A stretch of DNA of 64,000 nt, taken from contig NZ_CP192735.1 of assembly GCF_050749815.1 (NCBI RefSeq), positions 3,286,001 to 3,350,000 of the forward strand, written 5' to 3'. Below the pieces are notes generated by a model, which was given only the letters and a program-made list of their open reading frames with translations, made no database searches and had not been told where the DNA came from. Both the position numbers and the translations under genes were made by a program. Numbering within the stretch: the stretch's first letter is position 1; each line of letters starts with the position of its first letter. Of this stretch, positions 43,176 to 53,144 are shown one piece after another. The DNA comes from Dyella_A sp050749815 (GTDB lineage: Bacteria; Pseudomonadota; Gammaproteobacteria; Xanthomonadales; Rhodanobacteraceae).

Positions 43176-44030
43176 TTACTCGCCCAGCGCTTCGCGCATG
43201 AATTCCGGCTGCGCCAGCGCCGCCTTGTGCGTGTCGGCGTTGTAGTAGCGAGTCGGGAAGCCCTTGCTGATCGCGCCGCGCTCGCGGAAGCCGGCCAGGT
43301 CGCCGCCCTTGCGCGCCATCGTGCAGCTCCACCAGCCGGTGGGGTAGCACGGCTGCGGGAACGGCAGCGTCTTCACCGCCGCGAAGCCGGCCGTGCGCAT
43401 GGCCGCGCGCATCGACTTGATCAGCTCCAGATGCGCGATCGGCGACTCCGACTGCTGCACCAGGATGCCGCCGTGACGCAGCGCCTTGTGGCAGCTGGCG
43501 TAAAAGGCCGCGTTGAACAGGCCCTCGGCCGGGCCGACCGGGTCGGTCGAATCCACGATGATCAGGTCCAGCGATTCGGGCTCGGCTTCGGCCATGTACT
43601 TGATGCCGTCGATGAACAGCAGCTGCGCGCGCGGGTCGTGGTTGGCATCGCACAGCTCGGGGAAGTACTCCTCGGCCAGGCGGGTGACGCGCTCGTCGAT
43701 CTCCACCTGCACGGCCGATTCCACTTCCTCGTGCTTGAGCACCTCGCGCAGCGTGCCGCAGTCGCCGCCGCCGATGATCACCACGCGCTTGGCGCGCGCA
43801 TGGGTGAACAGCGCCGGGTGGGTCATCATCTCATGGTAGAGGAAGTTGTCACGGCTGGTCAGCATCACGCAGCCGTCGATCACCATCAGGTTGCCCCAGT
43901 CGGTGGTCTGGTAGATCTCGATGGTCTGGAACGGGGTCTTTTCCGCGTGCAGCAGTTTCTCCACGCGATAACCGATGGAGGAGCCGGACGCCTGGTGGGC
44001 TTCGGTGAACCAGCTGGGCTGCTGCGACAT
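43176..44030 (-). CDS. speE: Spermidine synthase SpeE
   Basis: 284 aa, normal length. N-terminal beta domain followed by the decarboxylated-SAM-binding Rossmann domain: 'FLYHEMMTHPALFTHARAKR', 'VVIIGGGDCGTLREVLKHEE', 'QVEIDERVTRLAEEYFPEL', and catalytic/gating 'LIIVDSTDPVGPAEGLFN'. The GGGD(C)G loop has Cys where many relatives have Gly. It transfers the aminopropyl group from dcSAM to putrescine. Divergent from speA, which opens the arginine-agmatine-putrescine route; no speD is in the window. Confidence 0.94.
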   Translation of the reverse strand: MSQQPSWFTEAHQASGSSIGYRVEKLLHAEKTPFQTIEIYQTTDWGNLMVIDGCVMLTSRDNFLYHEMMTHPALFTHARAKRVVIIGGGDCGTLREVLKHEEVESAVQVEIDERVTRLAEEYFPELCDANHDPRAQLLFIDGIKYMAEAEPESLDLIIVDSTDPVGPAEGLFNAAFYASCHKALRHGGILVQQSESPIAHLELIKSMRAAMRTAGFAAVKTLPFPQPCYPTGWWSCTMARKGGDLAGFRERGAISKGFPTRYYNADTHKAALAQPEFMREALGE

Positions 44031-44321
44031 GACGGGTGTTCCTAAAGGGGCGCTTGAGCGGGAATGGGGACGGCAAAGGTCGGCAATTGTAGCCAGTTCG
44101 GCCGTGAACGTGCCGCCGCAGCCTGCGCACTTTGGTCACGTGGCGCCGTTACAATGCGCGTTCGGTTCCCCCGGCCCTGCGGCCGGCGGCGCTCCGACAA
44201 GCCCTTCCGGCCCCGCGGCGTGCGAGGCTTCCGGCCGGCAAGGCTTCGCGCTCTCGTCGAGCATCTCGTCAAGGCTCGCCGCTGCGACGTTACGTTCCGT
44301 TTGCACAAGGAGATACCGTCC

Positions 44322-46211
<1,890 letters not shown>

Positions 46212-46300
46212 GCTCCGACCGGCGCCGCACTTGGCCCGCGGTGCCGGCCGGGCGCACAATGGTGCACTGCAAAATCTTCCCCGCTGACAGGAGTACCCCC

Positions 46301-47086
46301 ATGGCAAGTCTGGACGGCAAGGTCGCGTTGATCACCGGCGCGGCGAGCGGCCTCGGCAAGGCGATCGCCGAGCTGTACGCGAAGGAGGGCGCGGCGGTCG
46401 CCATCTGCGACATCAACCAGCAAGCCGCCGATGCCACCGCGGCGGAGATCACCGCCGCAGGCGGCAAGGCGATCGGCATCGCCATGGACGTTACCGACGA
46501 GGCTGCGGTGAACGCCGGCACCGACAAGGTGGTGGCCGCGTTCGGCGCGCTGGACATCCTGATCTCCAACGCCGGCGTGCAGATCATCAACCCGATCGAC
46601 CAGTTCGCCTTCGCCGACTGGAAGAAGATGCTGGCGATCCATCTCGACGGCGGCTTCCTCACCACCAAGGCCGCCTTGCAGCACATGTACAAGGGCGACC
46701 GCGGCGGCATCGTGATCTACATGGGCTCGGTGCATTCGCACGAGGCGTCCAAGCTCAAGGCGCCGTACGTCACCGCCAAGCACGGCCTGCTCGGCCTGGC
46801 CCGCACGCTGGCCAAGGAGGGCGCGCCGCACAACGTGCGCTCACACGTGATCTGCCCGGGCTTCGTGCGCACGCCGCTGGTGGAAAAGCAGATCCCCGAG
46901 CAGGCGAAGGAGCTGGGCATCAGCGAGGACCAGGTGATCAAGAACGTGATGCTCAAGGACACGGTGGATGGCACCTTCACCACGGTCGAGGACATCGCGC
47001 AGACCGCGCTCTATCTGGCCACGTTCCCGTCGGCGGCGCTGACCGGGCAGAGCGTCGTGGTCAGCCACGGCTGGTACATGCAGTAA
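46301..47086 (+). CDS. bdhA: 3-hydroxybutyrate dehydrogenase (short-chain dehydrogenase)
   Basis: 261 aa, ATG 46301 with AGGAG 8 bp upstream. SDR features: 'ITGAASGLGKAIAELYAKEG' (NAD-binding, residues 11-30), Asp37 selecting NAD over NADP, 'NAGVQ', catalytic Ser143, Tyr156 and Lys160 ('PYVTAKHGLLG'). The 'HVICPGFVRTPLVEKQIPEQ' and 'GQSVVVSHGWYMQ' segments are characteristic of bacterial D-3-hydroxybutyrate dehydrogenases. Interconverts 3-hydroxybutyrate and acetoacetate, a step in polyhydroxybutyrate use. Followed 59 bp later by a patatin-like gene often found with it. Confidence 0.88.
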   Translation: MASLDGKVALITGAASGLGKAIAELYAKEGAAVAICDINQQAADATAAEITAAGGKAIGIAMDVTDEAAVNAGTDKVVAAFGALDILISNAGVQIINPIDQFAFADWKKMLAIHLDGGFLTTKAALQHMYKGDRGGIVIYMGSVHSHEASKLKAPYVTAKHGLLGLARTLAKEGAPHNVRSHVICPGFVRTPLVEKQIPEQAKELGISEDQVIKNVMLKDTVDGTFTTVEDIAQTALYLATFPSAALTGQSVVVSHGWYMQ

Positions 47087-47145
47087 ACCGCGGTGCCGGC
47101 GTCGCCCCGCGCGACGCCGCGCCGATGGCCAGGACGAGGTGATCG

Positions 47146-48327
47146 ATGGACGTACGTGCCCAGTCGCCGGACGAGACGCTCGCCGCGCGCGTCGAGCGCA
47201 CCTATCCCACGGTGGCGCTGGTGCTGCAGGGTGGCGGTGCGCTGGGCGCCTATCAGGCCGGCGTACTCGAGGCGCTGGCCGAGTCGGGCATCGCGCCGCA
47301 CTGGATCGCCGGCATCTCGATCGGCGCGCTCAACGCCGCGATCATCGCCGGCAACCCGCCCGAGGAGCGCGTGGCCAAGCTGCGCACCTTCTGGGACACG
47401 ATCTGCCAGCCGCCGTTTCTTTCCGCACCGTTGGCGGCCGCGCCGCTGGACGGCTTCAGCTGGCCACTGGCGGTGCAGAACGGGTTGAGCGGCATGGCGG
47501 CGCTGCGCACGCTGTTCGAGGGCCAGGCCGGATTCTTCCTGCCGCGGCTGCCCGCGCCGCCGTTCGCGCCATGGCGCCGCGGTCCGGCCACGGCGAGCTG
47601 GTACGACACCGCGCCGCTGCGCGCCACGCTGGAGCGGCTGGTGGATTTCGATCGCCTCAACGATGCGCGCGCGATGCGTGTGTCGGTGGGCGCGGTGAAC
47701 GTGCGCACCGGCAACTTCGCCTACTTCGACAACACCCGGCAGACGCTGCGCGCCGAGCACTTCATGGCATCCGGCGCGCTGCCGCCGGGCTTTCCCGCGG
47801 TGGAGATCGACGGCGAGTACTACTGGGACGGCGGCATGGTTTCCAACACGCCGCTGTACCAGGTACTGGTGGATCGGCCCTGCCACGACGCGCTGATCTT
47901 CCAGGTCGACCTGTGGAGCGCGCAGGGCGAGCTGCCGCATGACCTCGCCCAGGTCGCCGCACGCAGCAAGGACATTCAGTATTCCAGCCGCACCCGGCTG
48001 GTGACCGAGTACATGCGCCGTGACCTGGAACAGCAGCGCCTGCTGCACGACCTGATGGAACTGGTGCCCCCCGAGCGCCGCAGCGAGCCGGCCTATCGAC
48101 GCGCCGAGGCACGCGCGTCCGGCGCCCTGACCAACCTGGTGCACCTGATCTACCGCAACAAGCCGTACGAGGGGCACTACAAGGACTACGAGTTCAGCGC
48201 CAGCAGCATGCGCCAGCATTGGCGCAGCGGACTGGAGGATATGCGCCACACCTTGGCGCATCCGCACTGGCTCGACGCGCCCACGCCGGAGCATCCGTTC
48301 GTCACCCACGACGTCCACCGCCCGTAG
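47146..48327 (+). CDS. Patatin-like phospholipase family protein (with DUF3734-type C-terminus)
   Basis: 393 aa. Patatin catalytic features: oxyanion loop 'VLQGGGALGAYQAGVLEALA', nucleophile Ser58 in 'AGISIGALNAAII', and catalytic Asp228 in 'YYWDGGMVSNTPLY' (DGG motif). The C-terminal about 110 residues ('YSSRTRLVTEYMRRDLEQQR', 'LVHLIYRNKPYEGHYKDYEF') match the extra domain of DUF3734 patatins, which commonly accompany 3-hydroxybutyrate dehydrogenase genes and are thought to act in lipid or PHB-granule metabolism. No signal peptide: cytoplasmic or membrane-peripheral. Its stop codon TAG lies inside the inverted repeat at 48324-48403. Confidence 0.88.
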   Translation: MDVRAQSPDETLAARVERTYPTVALVLQGGGALGAYQAGVLEALAESGIAPHWIAGISIGALNAAIIAGNPPEERVAKLRTFWDTICQPPFLSAPLAAAPLDGFSWPLAVQNGLSGMAALRTLFEGQAGFFLPRLPAPPFAPWRRGPATASWYDTAPLRATLERLVDFDRLNDARAMRVSVGAVNVRTGNFAYFDNTRQTLRAEHFMASGALPPGFPAVEIDGEYYWDGGMVSNTPLYQVLVDRPCHDALIFQVDLWSAQGELPHDLAQVAARSKDIQYSSRTRLVTEYMRRDLEQQRLLHDLMELVPPERRSEPAYRRAEARASGALTNLVHLIYRNKPYEGHYKDYEFSASSMRQHWRSGLEDMRHTLAHPHWLDAPTPEHPFVTHDVHRP

Positions 48328-48403
48328 GAGCGCACCCTGTGCGCGACGCTCTTCGTTACGGCACGAAAAGCAGAAAAGCATCGCGCACGGGGTGCGCTCC
48401 CAC
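48324..48403. repeat. GTAGGAGCG-type inverted repeat (REP-like element)
   Basis: Left arm GTAGGAGCGCACCCTGTGCG from 48324 and right arm ending GGGTGCGCTCCCAC at 48403; the arms are near-perfect complements of about 22 bp (one mismatched base in the CCCTG/CGGGG part) with a roughly 30-bp centre. GTAGGAGCG...CGCTCCCAC elements are dispersed intergenic repeats in Xanthomonadales and pseudomonads. Here it sits between two converging genes and supplies the patatin stop codon; it may also act as a transcription barrier. Confidence 0.8.
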
Positions 48404-48411
48404 AGGCTGAA

Positions 48412-49167
48412 TCAAGCCTCGCGATGCACCTGCAGGCCGGCCGCCGACTGGCTCACCGGCATCACTTCGAGCCGGTTGATGTTGAGGTGCGGCGGAAGCG
48501 TGGCGATCCACCAGATCGATTCGGCGATGTCCTCGGCGGTGATCGGCTGCGCGCCCGCGTAGAGCTGGTCGGAGGCGGCCTGGTTGCCGCCGGTGCGCAC
48601 CAGGGTGAACTCGGTTTCGGCCATGCCCGGTTCGATCGACGTCACGCGTACGCCGGTGCCGTGCAGGTCGGTGCGCAGGTTCTGGGTGAACTGGCTGACG
48701 AAGGCCTTGCTGCCGCCATAGACGTTGCCGCCCTTGTACGGATAGCTGCCGGCGATCGAGCTGATGTTGACGATCGCGCCGCGGCGTTCGATCAGCGTGG
48801 GCAGCAGCAGGTGGGTGATCGTGACCAGCGCGGTGACGTTGGTGTCGATCATCTGCTTCCACTGCGCCAGGTCCGCCTGCTGCGCGGGCGCGGTGCCCAG
48901 CGCCAGCCCGGCGTTGTTGACCAGCAGATCGATGCTGGCGAACGCGGCCGGCAGGCTGGCGATCGCCGCGCGCATCGCGGCTTCGTCGCGCATGTCGAAG
49001 GCCAAGGCGTGCACGTGCTCGGCGCCGAGCCGGTCGACCAGCTTCTGCAGGCGCTCGGCGCGACGGCCGGTGGCGACCACGCGCCAGCCACCCGCGACGA
49101 AGCGTTCCACGGTGGCGGCGCCGAAGCCCGAGGTGGCGCCGGTGATCAGGGCAGTCTTGGCGTGCAT
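48412..49167 (-). CDS. SDR family oxidoreductase, YdfG-like
   Basis: 251 aa. NADP-type Rossmann start 'TALITGATSGFGAATVERFV', 'ATGRRAERLQKLVDRLG' (Arg residues favour NADP), 'LLVNNAGLALG', catalytic Ser in 'VNISSIAGSYPYKGGNVYGG', Tyr150 and Lys154 (YGGSK). The 'GNVYGGSKAFVSQFTQNLRT' and 'VTSIEPGMAETEFTLVR' segments are distinctive of YdfG/serine 3-dehydrogenase-type enzymes that oxidise 3-hydroxy acids or reduce malonic semialdehyde. 28 bp downstream of the SPOR gene on the same strand, so possibly co-transcribed with argS and the SPOR gene. Confidence 0.87.
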   Translation of the reverse strand: MHAKTALITGATSGFGAATVERFVAGGWRVVATGRRAERLQKLVDRLGAEHVHALAFDMRDEAAMRAAIASLPAAFASIDLLVNNAGLALGTAPAQQADLAQWKQMIDTNVTALVTITHLLLPTLIERRGAIVNISSIAGSYPYKGGNVYGGSKAFVSQFTQNLRTDLHGTGVRVTSIEPGMAETEFTLVRTGGNQAASDQLYAGAQPITAEDIAESIWWIATLPPHLNINRLEVMPVSQSAAGLQVHREA

Positions 49168-49195
49168 GTGGATGCGGCTCGTGGCGGGGTGGAGG

Positions 49196-49900
49196 TCAGC
49201 GGCCTTCTTTCAGCGCGATCGCGTTGATGCCGGCCGAGGCCAGCCGCTGCTTGGTCGATTCCAGCTCGGTGGCCGAGCGGAACGGACCGAGCCGCACGCG
49301 GTGGTAGGTCTGTCCGCCCACGTTCACCGCCTGCACGTTGGCCACGAAACCCTGCAGGGCCAGCCGGGCCTTCAGGCTCTCGGCGTCGGCGGCATTCGGG
49401 AACGCGCCCACCTGCAGCAGGTAGCCACTGCCGGCGGCCGGCGTCGGCACGGCCGAAGCCGGTGCGGCCGTGACGTTTTCGCGCACCGCCGCCGGCGCAT
49501 TCGCCTGGGCCTGGGCCTGCTGCTGCGCCTGCTGGGCGGCCAGCGCCTGGTCGCGCGCCTGCTGCTGCTTCTGCTGCTCGGCCTTGGCCTGCGCGCTGAT
49601 CACTGCGTCGGGGATGCGCACTTCGCGCTCGGACAGCAGCGAGTAGAAGTCGTACTGCGGCTTCTTCGGCGCGCTGGTCGGGTTGCCCGGCGCCACGGCG
49701 CCGGGGTCGCTGCCGCGCTGGGCGGTGGCCTGCGGGTTGGGCTGCGGACCGGTCGGCGCCATCGGCAGCAGCGACTTGCGCATCAGCACCACCATCAGCA
49801 GCACGCCGACCAGGATGCCGATCGCCGCCCATGCCCAGCCGGGCACGCCGCCGCTCTTGTTGCGCACGGCCTGTCGGCCCTTGCCCTTGCGTGCTGCCAT
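49196..49900 (-). CDS. SPOR-domain cell-division protein, FtsN-like
   Basis: 234 aa. Short basic cytoplasmic N-terminus, one membrane helix ('WAWAAIGILVGVLLMVVLMR', residues 22-41), a Gln/Ala-rich periplasmic linker with strong coiled-coil character (about 95-140: 'AEQQKQQQARDQALAAQQAQ'), and a C-terminal SPOR domain (about 158-232: 'YLLQVGAFPNAADAESLKAR', 'VRLGPFRSATELESTKQRL'). SPOR domains bind denuded glycan at the septum; this layout is that of FtsN. The segment 'YDFYSLLSEREVRIPD' is also seen in FtsN-like proteins of this group. Its ATG abuts the argS stop codon with no intervening base. Confidence 0.87.
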   Translation of the reverse strand: MAARKGKGRQAVRNKSGGVPGWAWAAIGILVGVLLMVVLMRKSLLPMAPTGPQPNPQATAQRGSDPGAVAPGNPTSAPKKPQYDFYSLLSEREVRIPDAVISAQAKAEQQKQQQARDQALAAQQAQQQAQAQANAPAAVRENVTAAPASAVPTPAAGSGYLLQVGAFPNAADAESLKARLALQGFVANVQAVNVGGQTYHRVRLGPFRSATELESTKQRLASAGINAIALKEGR

Positions 49901-51589
49901 TTACATGCTCTCCGGGGCGCCCAGGCCCAGCAGGTTCAAACCGTTCTTCAGCACCTGGCGCGTGGCCACCGACAGCGCCAGGCGCGCGTGGCGCAGGTCC
50001 GCATCGTCGACCAGGAACTGGTGCGCGTTGTAATAGGTGTGGAAGGCGTTCGCCAGCTCGCGCAGCCAGCCGGCGAGCAGGTGCGGCTCGAGGTTGGCGG
50101 CAGCCGATTCGACCACCTCCGGATACTTCGCCAGCTCGGTCAGCAGAATCTGCTCGTGCTCGCTGTCCAGCCGTGCCAGCTGCTGCAGGCCGCGCTCGAG
50201 ATCGACGGTGAGGCTCTTCTCGCCGGCCTGGCGCAGCACCGAGCAGACGCGAGCGTGTGCGTACTGGATGTAGTAGACCGGGTTGTCGTTGGACTGCGAG
50301 CGGGCCAGGTCGATGTCGAACACCAGCTGCGAGTCGCTCTTGCGCGCGATCAGGAAGTAGCGCGTGGCGTCGCGGCCGGCCTCCTCGATCAGGTCGCGCA
50401 GGGTGAGGTAGCTGCCGGCGCGCTTGGACAGCTTCACCTCCTCGCCGCCGCGCATCACGGTGACCATCTGGTACAGCACGTAGTGCGGCCAGCCCTGTGG
50501 GATGCCCGCATCCAGCGCCTGCAGGCCGGCCTTCACGCGGGCCAGCGAGCCGTGGTGGTCGGAGCCGAGCACGGTCACCGCGTTGACGTAGCCGCGCTGC
50601 CACTTGCTCAGGTGGTAGGCCACGTCCGGCACGAAGTAGGTGTAGGTGCCGTCGGACTTGCGCATCACGCGGTCCTTGTCGTCACCGTAGTCGGTGGAGC
50701 GCAGCCACAGCGCGCCGCCTTCCTCGTAGGTGTGGCCGTGGGCGATGAGCTCGCGCACGGTCTCCTCCACCTTGCCGTCGGCGTACAGCGAGGACTCCAG
50801 AAAGTAGACGTCGAAGCCGACGCCGAAAGCTTTCAGGTCCAGGTCCTGCTCGCGGCGCAGGTAGGCCACGGCGAACTGGCGGATGGCGTCCAGGTCGTCC
50901 GGGTTCTTGGCGCCGACCACGGTGTGGCCTTCCACCGCCACGCTGTCGCCGGCGAGGTAGGCCTTCGCGACGTCGGCGATGTAGTCGCCGCGGTAGCCGT
51001 CCTCGGGCCAGCCGGCGTCATCCGGGCTCAGGCCGCGCGCGCGCGCCTGCACCGAGATGGCCAGGTTGTGGATCTGCACGCCGGCGTCGTTGTAGTAGAA
51101 CTCGCGCTTGACCGCCCAGCCGGTGGCGTCGAGCAGGCGCGCCAGGCAGTCGCCGAGCACCGCATTGCGGCCGTGGCCCACGTGCAGCGGGCCGGTGGGG
51201 TTGGCCGAGACGAACTCCACGCCCGCCACCTGGCCTGCGCCGGTGGTGCTGCGGCCGTAGCCGTCACCTTCGGCGAAGATGCGCCGCACCTCGGCGTGGT
51301 AGCTCTCCGCCGAGAGAAAGAAATTGATGAAGCCGGGGCCGGCGATCTCCACCTCCGCCACCAGCGTGTTGGCCGGCAGCGCGGCCACCAGCTTCTCGGC
51401 CAGTTCGCGCGGCTTGGCCCGGGCGGGTTTCGCCAGCAGCATCGCCGCGTTGCTGGCGAAGTCGCCGTGCTCGCGGCTGCGCGCGTGCTCGATCACCAGG
51501 TGTGGGATCGCGAGGTCGGCCGGGAGGAGGGAGTCGTTCTGCAGGGTGCGGATGGCCTGCAGCAGCAGTGCGCGCAGCTGGTCTTTCAC
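49901..51589 (-). CDS. argS: Arginyl-tRNA synthetase
   Basis: 562 aa from GTG 51589; no strong Shine-Dalgarno is seen. Class I signatures: N-terminal additional domain, HIGH motif variant 'ANPTGPLHVGHGRNAVLGD', 'YYNDAGVQIHNLAISVQARA', KMSKS-like 'VKLSKRAGSYLTLRDLIEE', and the DALR anticodon-binding domain at the C-terminus ('NPVYYIQYAHARVCSVLRQA'). Essential enzyme charging tRNA-Arg in the cytoplasm. It starts a likely argS-SPOR-SDR operon. Confidence 0.96.
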   Translation of the reverse strand: MKDQLRALLLQAIRTLQNDSLLPADLAIPHLVIEHARSREHGDFASNAAMLLAKPARAKPRELAEKLVAALPANTLVAEVEIAGPGFINFFLSAESYHAEVRRIFAEGDGYGRSTTGAGQVAGVEFVSANPTGPLHVGHGRNAVLGDCLARLLDATGWAVKREFYYNDAGVQIHNLAISVQARARGLSPDDAGWPEDGYRGDYIADVAKAYLAGDSVAVEGHTVVGAKNPDDLDAIRQFAVAYLRREQDLDLKAFGVGFDVYFLESSLYADGKVEETVRELIAHGHTYEEGGALWLRSTDYGDDKDRVMRKSDGTYTYFVPDVAYHLSKWQRGYVNAVTVLGSDHHGSLARVKAGLQALDAGIPQGWPHYVLYQMVTVMRGGEEVKLSKRAGSYLTLRDLIEEAGRDATRYFLIARKSDSQLVFDIDLARSQSNDNPVYYIQYAHARVCSVLRQAGEKSLTVDLERGLQQLARLDSEHEQILLTELAKYPEVVESAAANLEPHLLAGWLRELANAFHTYYNAHQFLVDDADLRHARLALSVATRQVLKNGLNLLGLGAPESM

Positions 51590-51690
51590 GGGTGGGTGCG
51601 GTCGGGTAAGGCGATAGGACCGGTAATGCTAACAGAGGCCCCCGCGGACGCGGCCCGGCGAATCGGCGTGACGCGCCGCACGAACAAGTC

Positions 51691-51699
51691 TGTGGATAA
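51691..51699 (-). promoter_or_regulatory. DnaA box (consensus match)
   Basis: TTATCCACA on the minus strand, a perfect match to the high-affinity DnaA box. A second, variant box occurs 164 bp away at 51855-51863 in the same orientation. Isolated matches occur by chance, so function is uncertain. Confidence 0.4.
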
Positions 51700-51854
51700 C
51701 TCTGTGGGGAAGATTCGTCCCGCGCCTTGCGTCCGCACCGGAAACGCCCATTTCACGTTGGTGAAAGACGAAAAGTACTTATACATCAATCGATTAAATG
51801 CCATGGGTGAAGAGGGTGTGAGCTGTCGTCGGCAAATCCGCGCGGTGCAGCCGA

Positions 51855-51863
51855 TGTGCATAA
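51855..51863 (-). promoter_or_regulatory. DnaA-box-like 9-mer
   Basis: TTATGCACA on the minus strand, matching the relaxed consensus TTWTNCACA. Same orientation as the box at 51691-51699. Confidence 0.3.
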
Positions 51864-51901
51864 CTTCGGGGGCCGATCGGCGGGACCCGGCCGCTAGATG
51901 T

Positions 51902-51919
51902 ACGTCATGGCCCTGTCAT
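51902..51919 (+). promoter_or_regulatory. Pho-box-like direct repeat
   Basis: ACGTCAT-GGCC-CTGTCAT: two 7-mers with 4-bp spacing, the exact geometry of a PhoB box (consensus CTGTCAT-N4-CTGTCAT), the second copy being a perfect consensus half-site and the first matching five of seven bases. About 11 bp further on is CACACT (51931-51936), a possible -10. The only thing downstream on this strand before the radC end is a short orphan transcript candidate ending at the terminator 52028-52055. Confidence 0.45.
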
Positions 51920-51941
51920 GCGGCAGCGCCACACTGCGCCG

Positions 51942-52055
51942 GTGTCTGGTCGACTTACCTCCCCGGGGAAAGCCAGCGCCAGGAGATACCGTGTTCTCCA
52001 CCCTCCCCAAAAACGGCCTTGAGCGGCGCGGCGCAAGCCTGCGCCGCTTTTTTTT
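51942..52055 (+). ncRNA. Candidate small RNA or leader-peptide transcript
   Basis: Interval between the Pho-box-like promoter and a strong intrinsic terminator, with no downstream plus-strand gene until 53145. The predicted transcript is about 110 nt. It also contains AGGAG at 51981-51985 followed by GTG 51991, which would encode a roughly 22-residue peptide (FSTLPKNGLERRGASLRR core) before reading into the terminator. Start and even existence of the RNA are inferred from the promoter-terminator arrangement; no known RNA family is recognised. Confidence 0.3.
52028..52055 (+). terminator. Strong orphan Rho-independent terminator
   Basis: GCGGCGCA (52028-52035), AGCC loop, TGCGCCGC (52040-52047), then eight T (52048-52055). 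A textbook terminator that does not follow any recognised plus-strand gene, which is the main reason to suspect a short transcript ending here. Confidence 0.88.
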
Positions 52056-52240
52056 GGTGTGTAGGCCGCTGACGGCCGGCATTTGCGGGGGCGAGGGTTT
52101 CGCGGCCGTTCTGGCGGTTGTGCGGCTCAGCCCGATTCGCGTGCCGCGGCTGCGGCCGGACAGGGAGATAGGTAGCCCGGCGTCTTCCTCGCTCGCTCCG
52201 AACCAGCCTTTCCGGCGGGAGCCAGCCGACCCGGCGCTGG

Positions 52241-52912
52241 CTAGATCAGGCCGCGCGCGGCCATCGACACCGGCTCGCCCGAGCCGATCACCAGGTGATC
52301 GAGCACGCGCACGCCCACCAGCTGCAGGGCGTTGCGCAGTTCATGGGTGATGGCGCGGTCCGCCGCGCTGGGCTCGGCCACGCCGCTGGGGTGGTTGTGG
52401 GCGAAGATCACCGCGCAGGCGTTGTGCTTCAGGCAAGCGCGAACTACCTCCCGCGGGTGCACGCTGGCGCCGTCCACCGTGCCGCGAAACAGCTCCTCGA
52501 AGGCCAGCACGCGATGACGGTTGTCCAGGTACAGGCAGCCGAACACCTCGTATGGCAGATGGCGCAGTTGCGCGCGTAGGTAGTCCCCGCTGTCGCGGGG
52601 GCTGCCCAGGGCGGGCCGTTCGCGCAGCTGCTCGCCCAGCGCCCGCCGCGCCAGTTCGAGTGCGGCGATCAGCCGCGCGCGCTTGGCCGGGCCGATGCCG
52701 CGTCGGCGCACCGACTCCGCCGGTGCACCGAGCAGGGCCGCCAGCCCGCCACTGTCCTGCAGCAGCGTCCGGCCCAAGGCGATGGCATCGACTCCCGGGA
52801 TGCCGCTGCCCAGCAGCACGGCGATCAATTCGGCGTCGGTGAGCGCAGCGCAGCCGCGGGCCAGCAGCTTTTCGCGGGGGCGTTCGGTGGCGGGCCATTC
52901 TCGGATGCTCAT
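52241..52912 (-). CDS. radC: RadC family JAB-domain protein
   Basis: 223 aa from ATG 52912. N-terminal helix-hairpin-helix region ('REKLLARGCAALTDAELIAV', 'VRRRGIGPAKRARLIAALEL') then the MPN/JAMM domain with metal motif 'FAHNHPSGVAEPSAADRAIT' (HxHPSG...D) and 'FRGTVDGASVHPREVVRACL'. Name is historical: the original radC allele proved to be recG, and the activity of RadC proteins is unresolved. Divergent from coaBC, the common arrangement in proteobacteria; 232 bp separate the two starts. Confidence 0.92.
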   Translation of the reverse strand: MSIREWPATERPREKLLARGCAALTDAELIAVLLGSGIPGVDAIALGRTLLQDSGGLAALLGAPAESVRRRGIGPAKRARLIAALELARRALGEQLRERPALGSPRDSGDYLRAQLRHLPYEVFGCLYLDNRHRVLAFEELFRGTVDGASVHPREVVRACLKHNACAVIFAHNHPSGVAEPSAADRAITHELRNALQLVGVRVLDHLVIGSGEPVSMAARGLI

Positions 52913-53144
52913 GCGGGCAAGCGTGGCGTGCCACCCCGCCATGCGCCCATCGGCGGAGTGCCGCCTGTGCCGTCGGGCTTCCGCTTGGTCGCCCGTCGGC
53001 GTGTGCGGCGCGCGGCGCCGGTAAGGCCGCAGCGTCAGCCAGACCGTCGCGCATGATCCGCACCGTGATTGCCCGTCCAACCCGCGCGGGCCGCGACGGG
53101 CGATTCCGGTAAGCTACCGGGCCTAACAAACCACGGGCCCATCC

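Larger units (their letters stand above)
51590..51900. other. Gene-free region upstream of argS with DnaA-box-like sites and an AT-rich patch
   Basis: No coding signal on either strand beyond spurious frames. Contains TGTGGATAA (51691-51699, exact complement of TTATCCACA) and TGTGCATAA (51855-51863, complement of TTATGCACA), a perfect hairpin TTTCAC-GTTG-GTGAAA (51751-51766), and an AT-rich segment 51768-51802. The argS promoter must lie within it. Confidence 0.5.

Noticed and set aside
51590..51900. Chromosomal replication origin
   Set aside because: Only two DnaA-like boxes, and none of the usual origin neighbours (dnaA, dnaN, rpmH, gidA) are present.
48764..52072. Plus-strand open frame of 1102 codons across the SDR, SPOR and argS genes
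   Set aside because: Fully antisense to recognised genes, with compositionally biased translation and no family signature.
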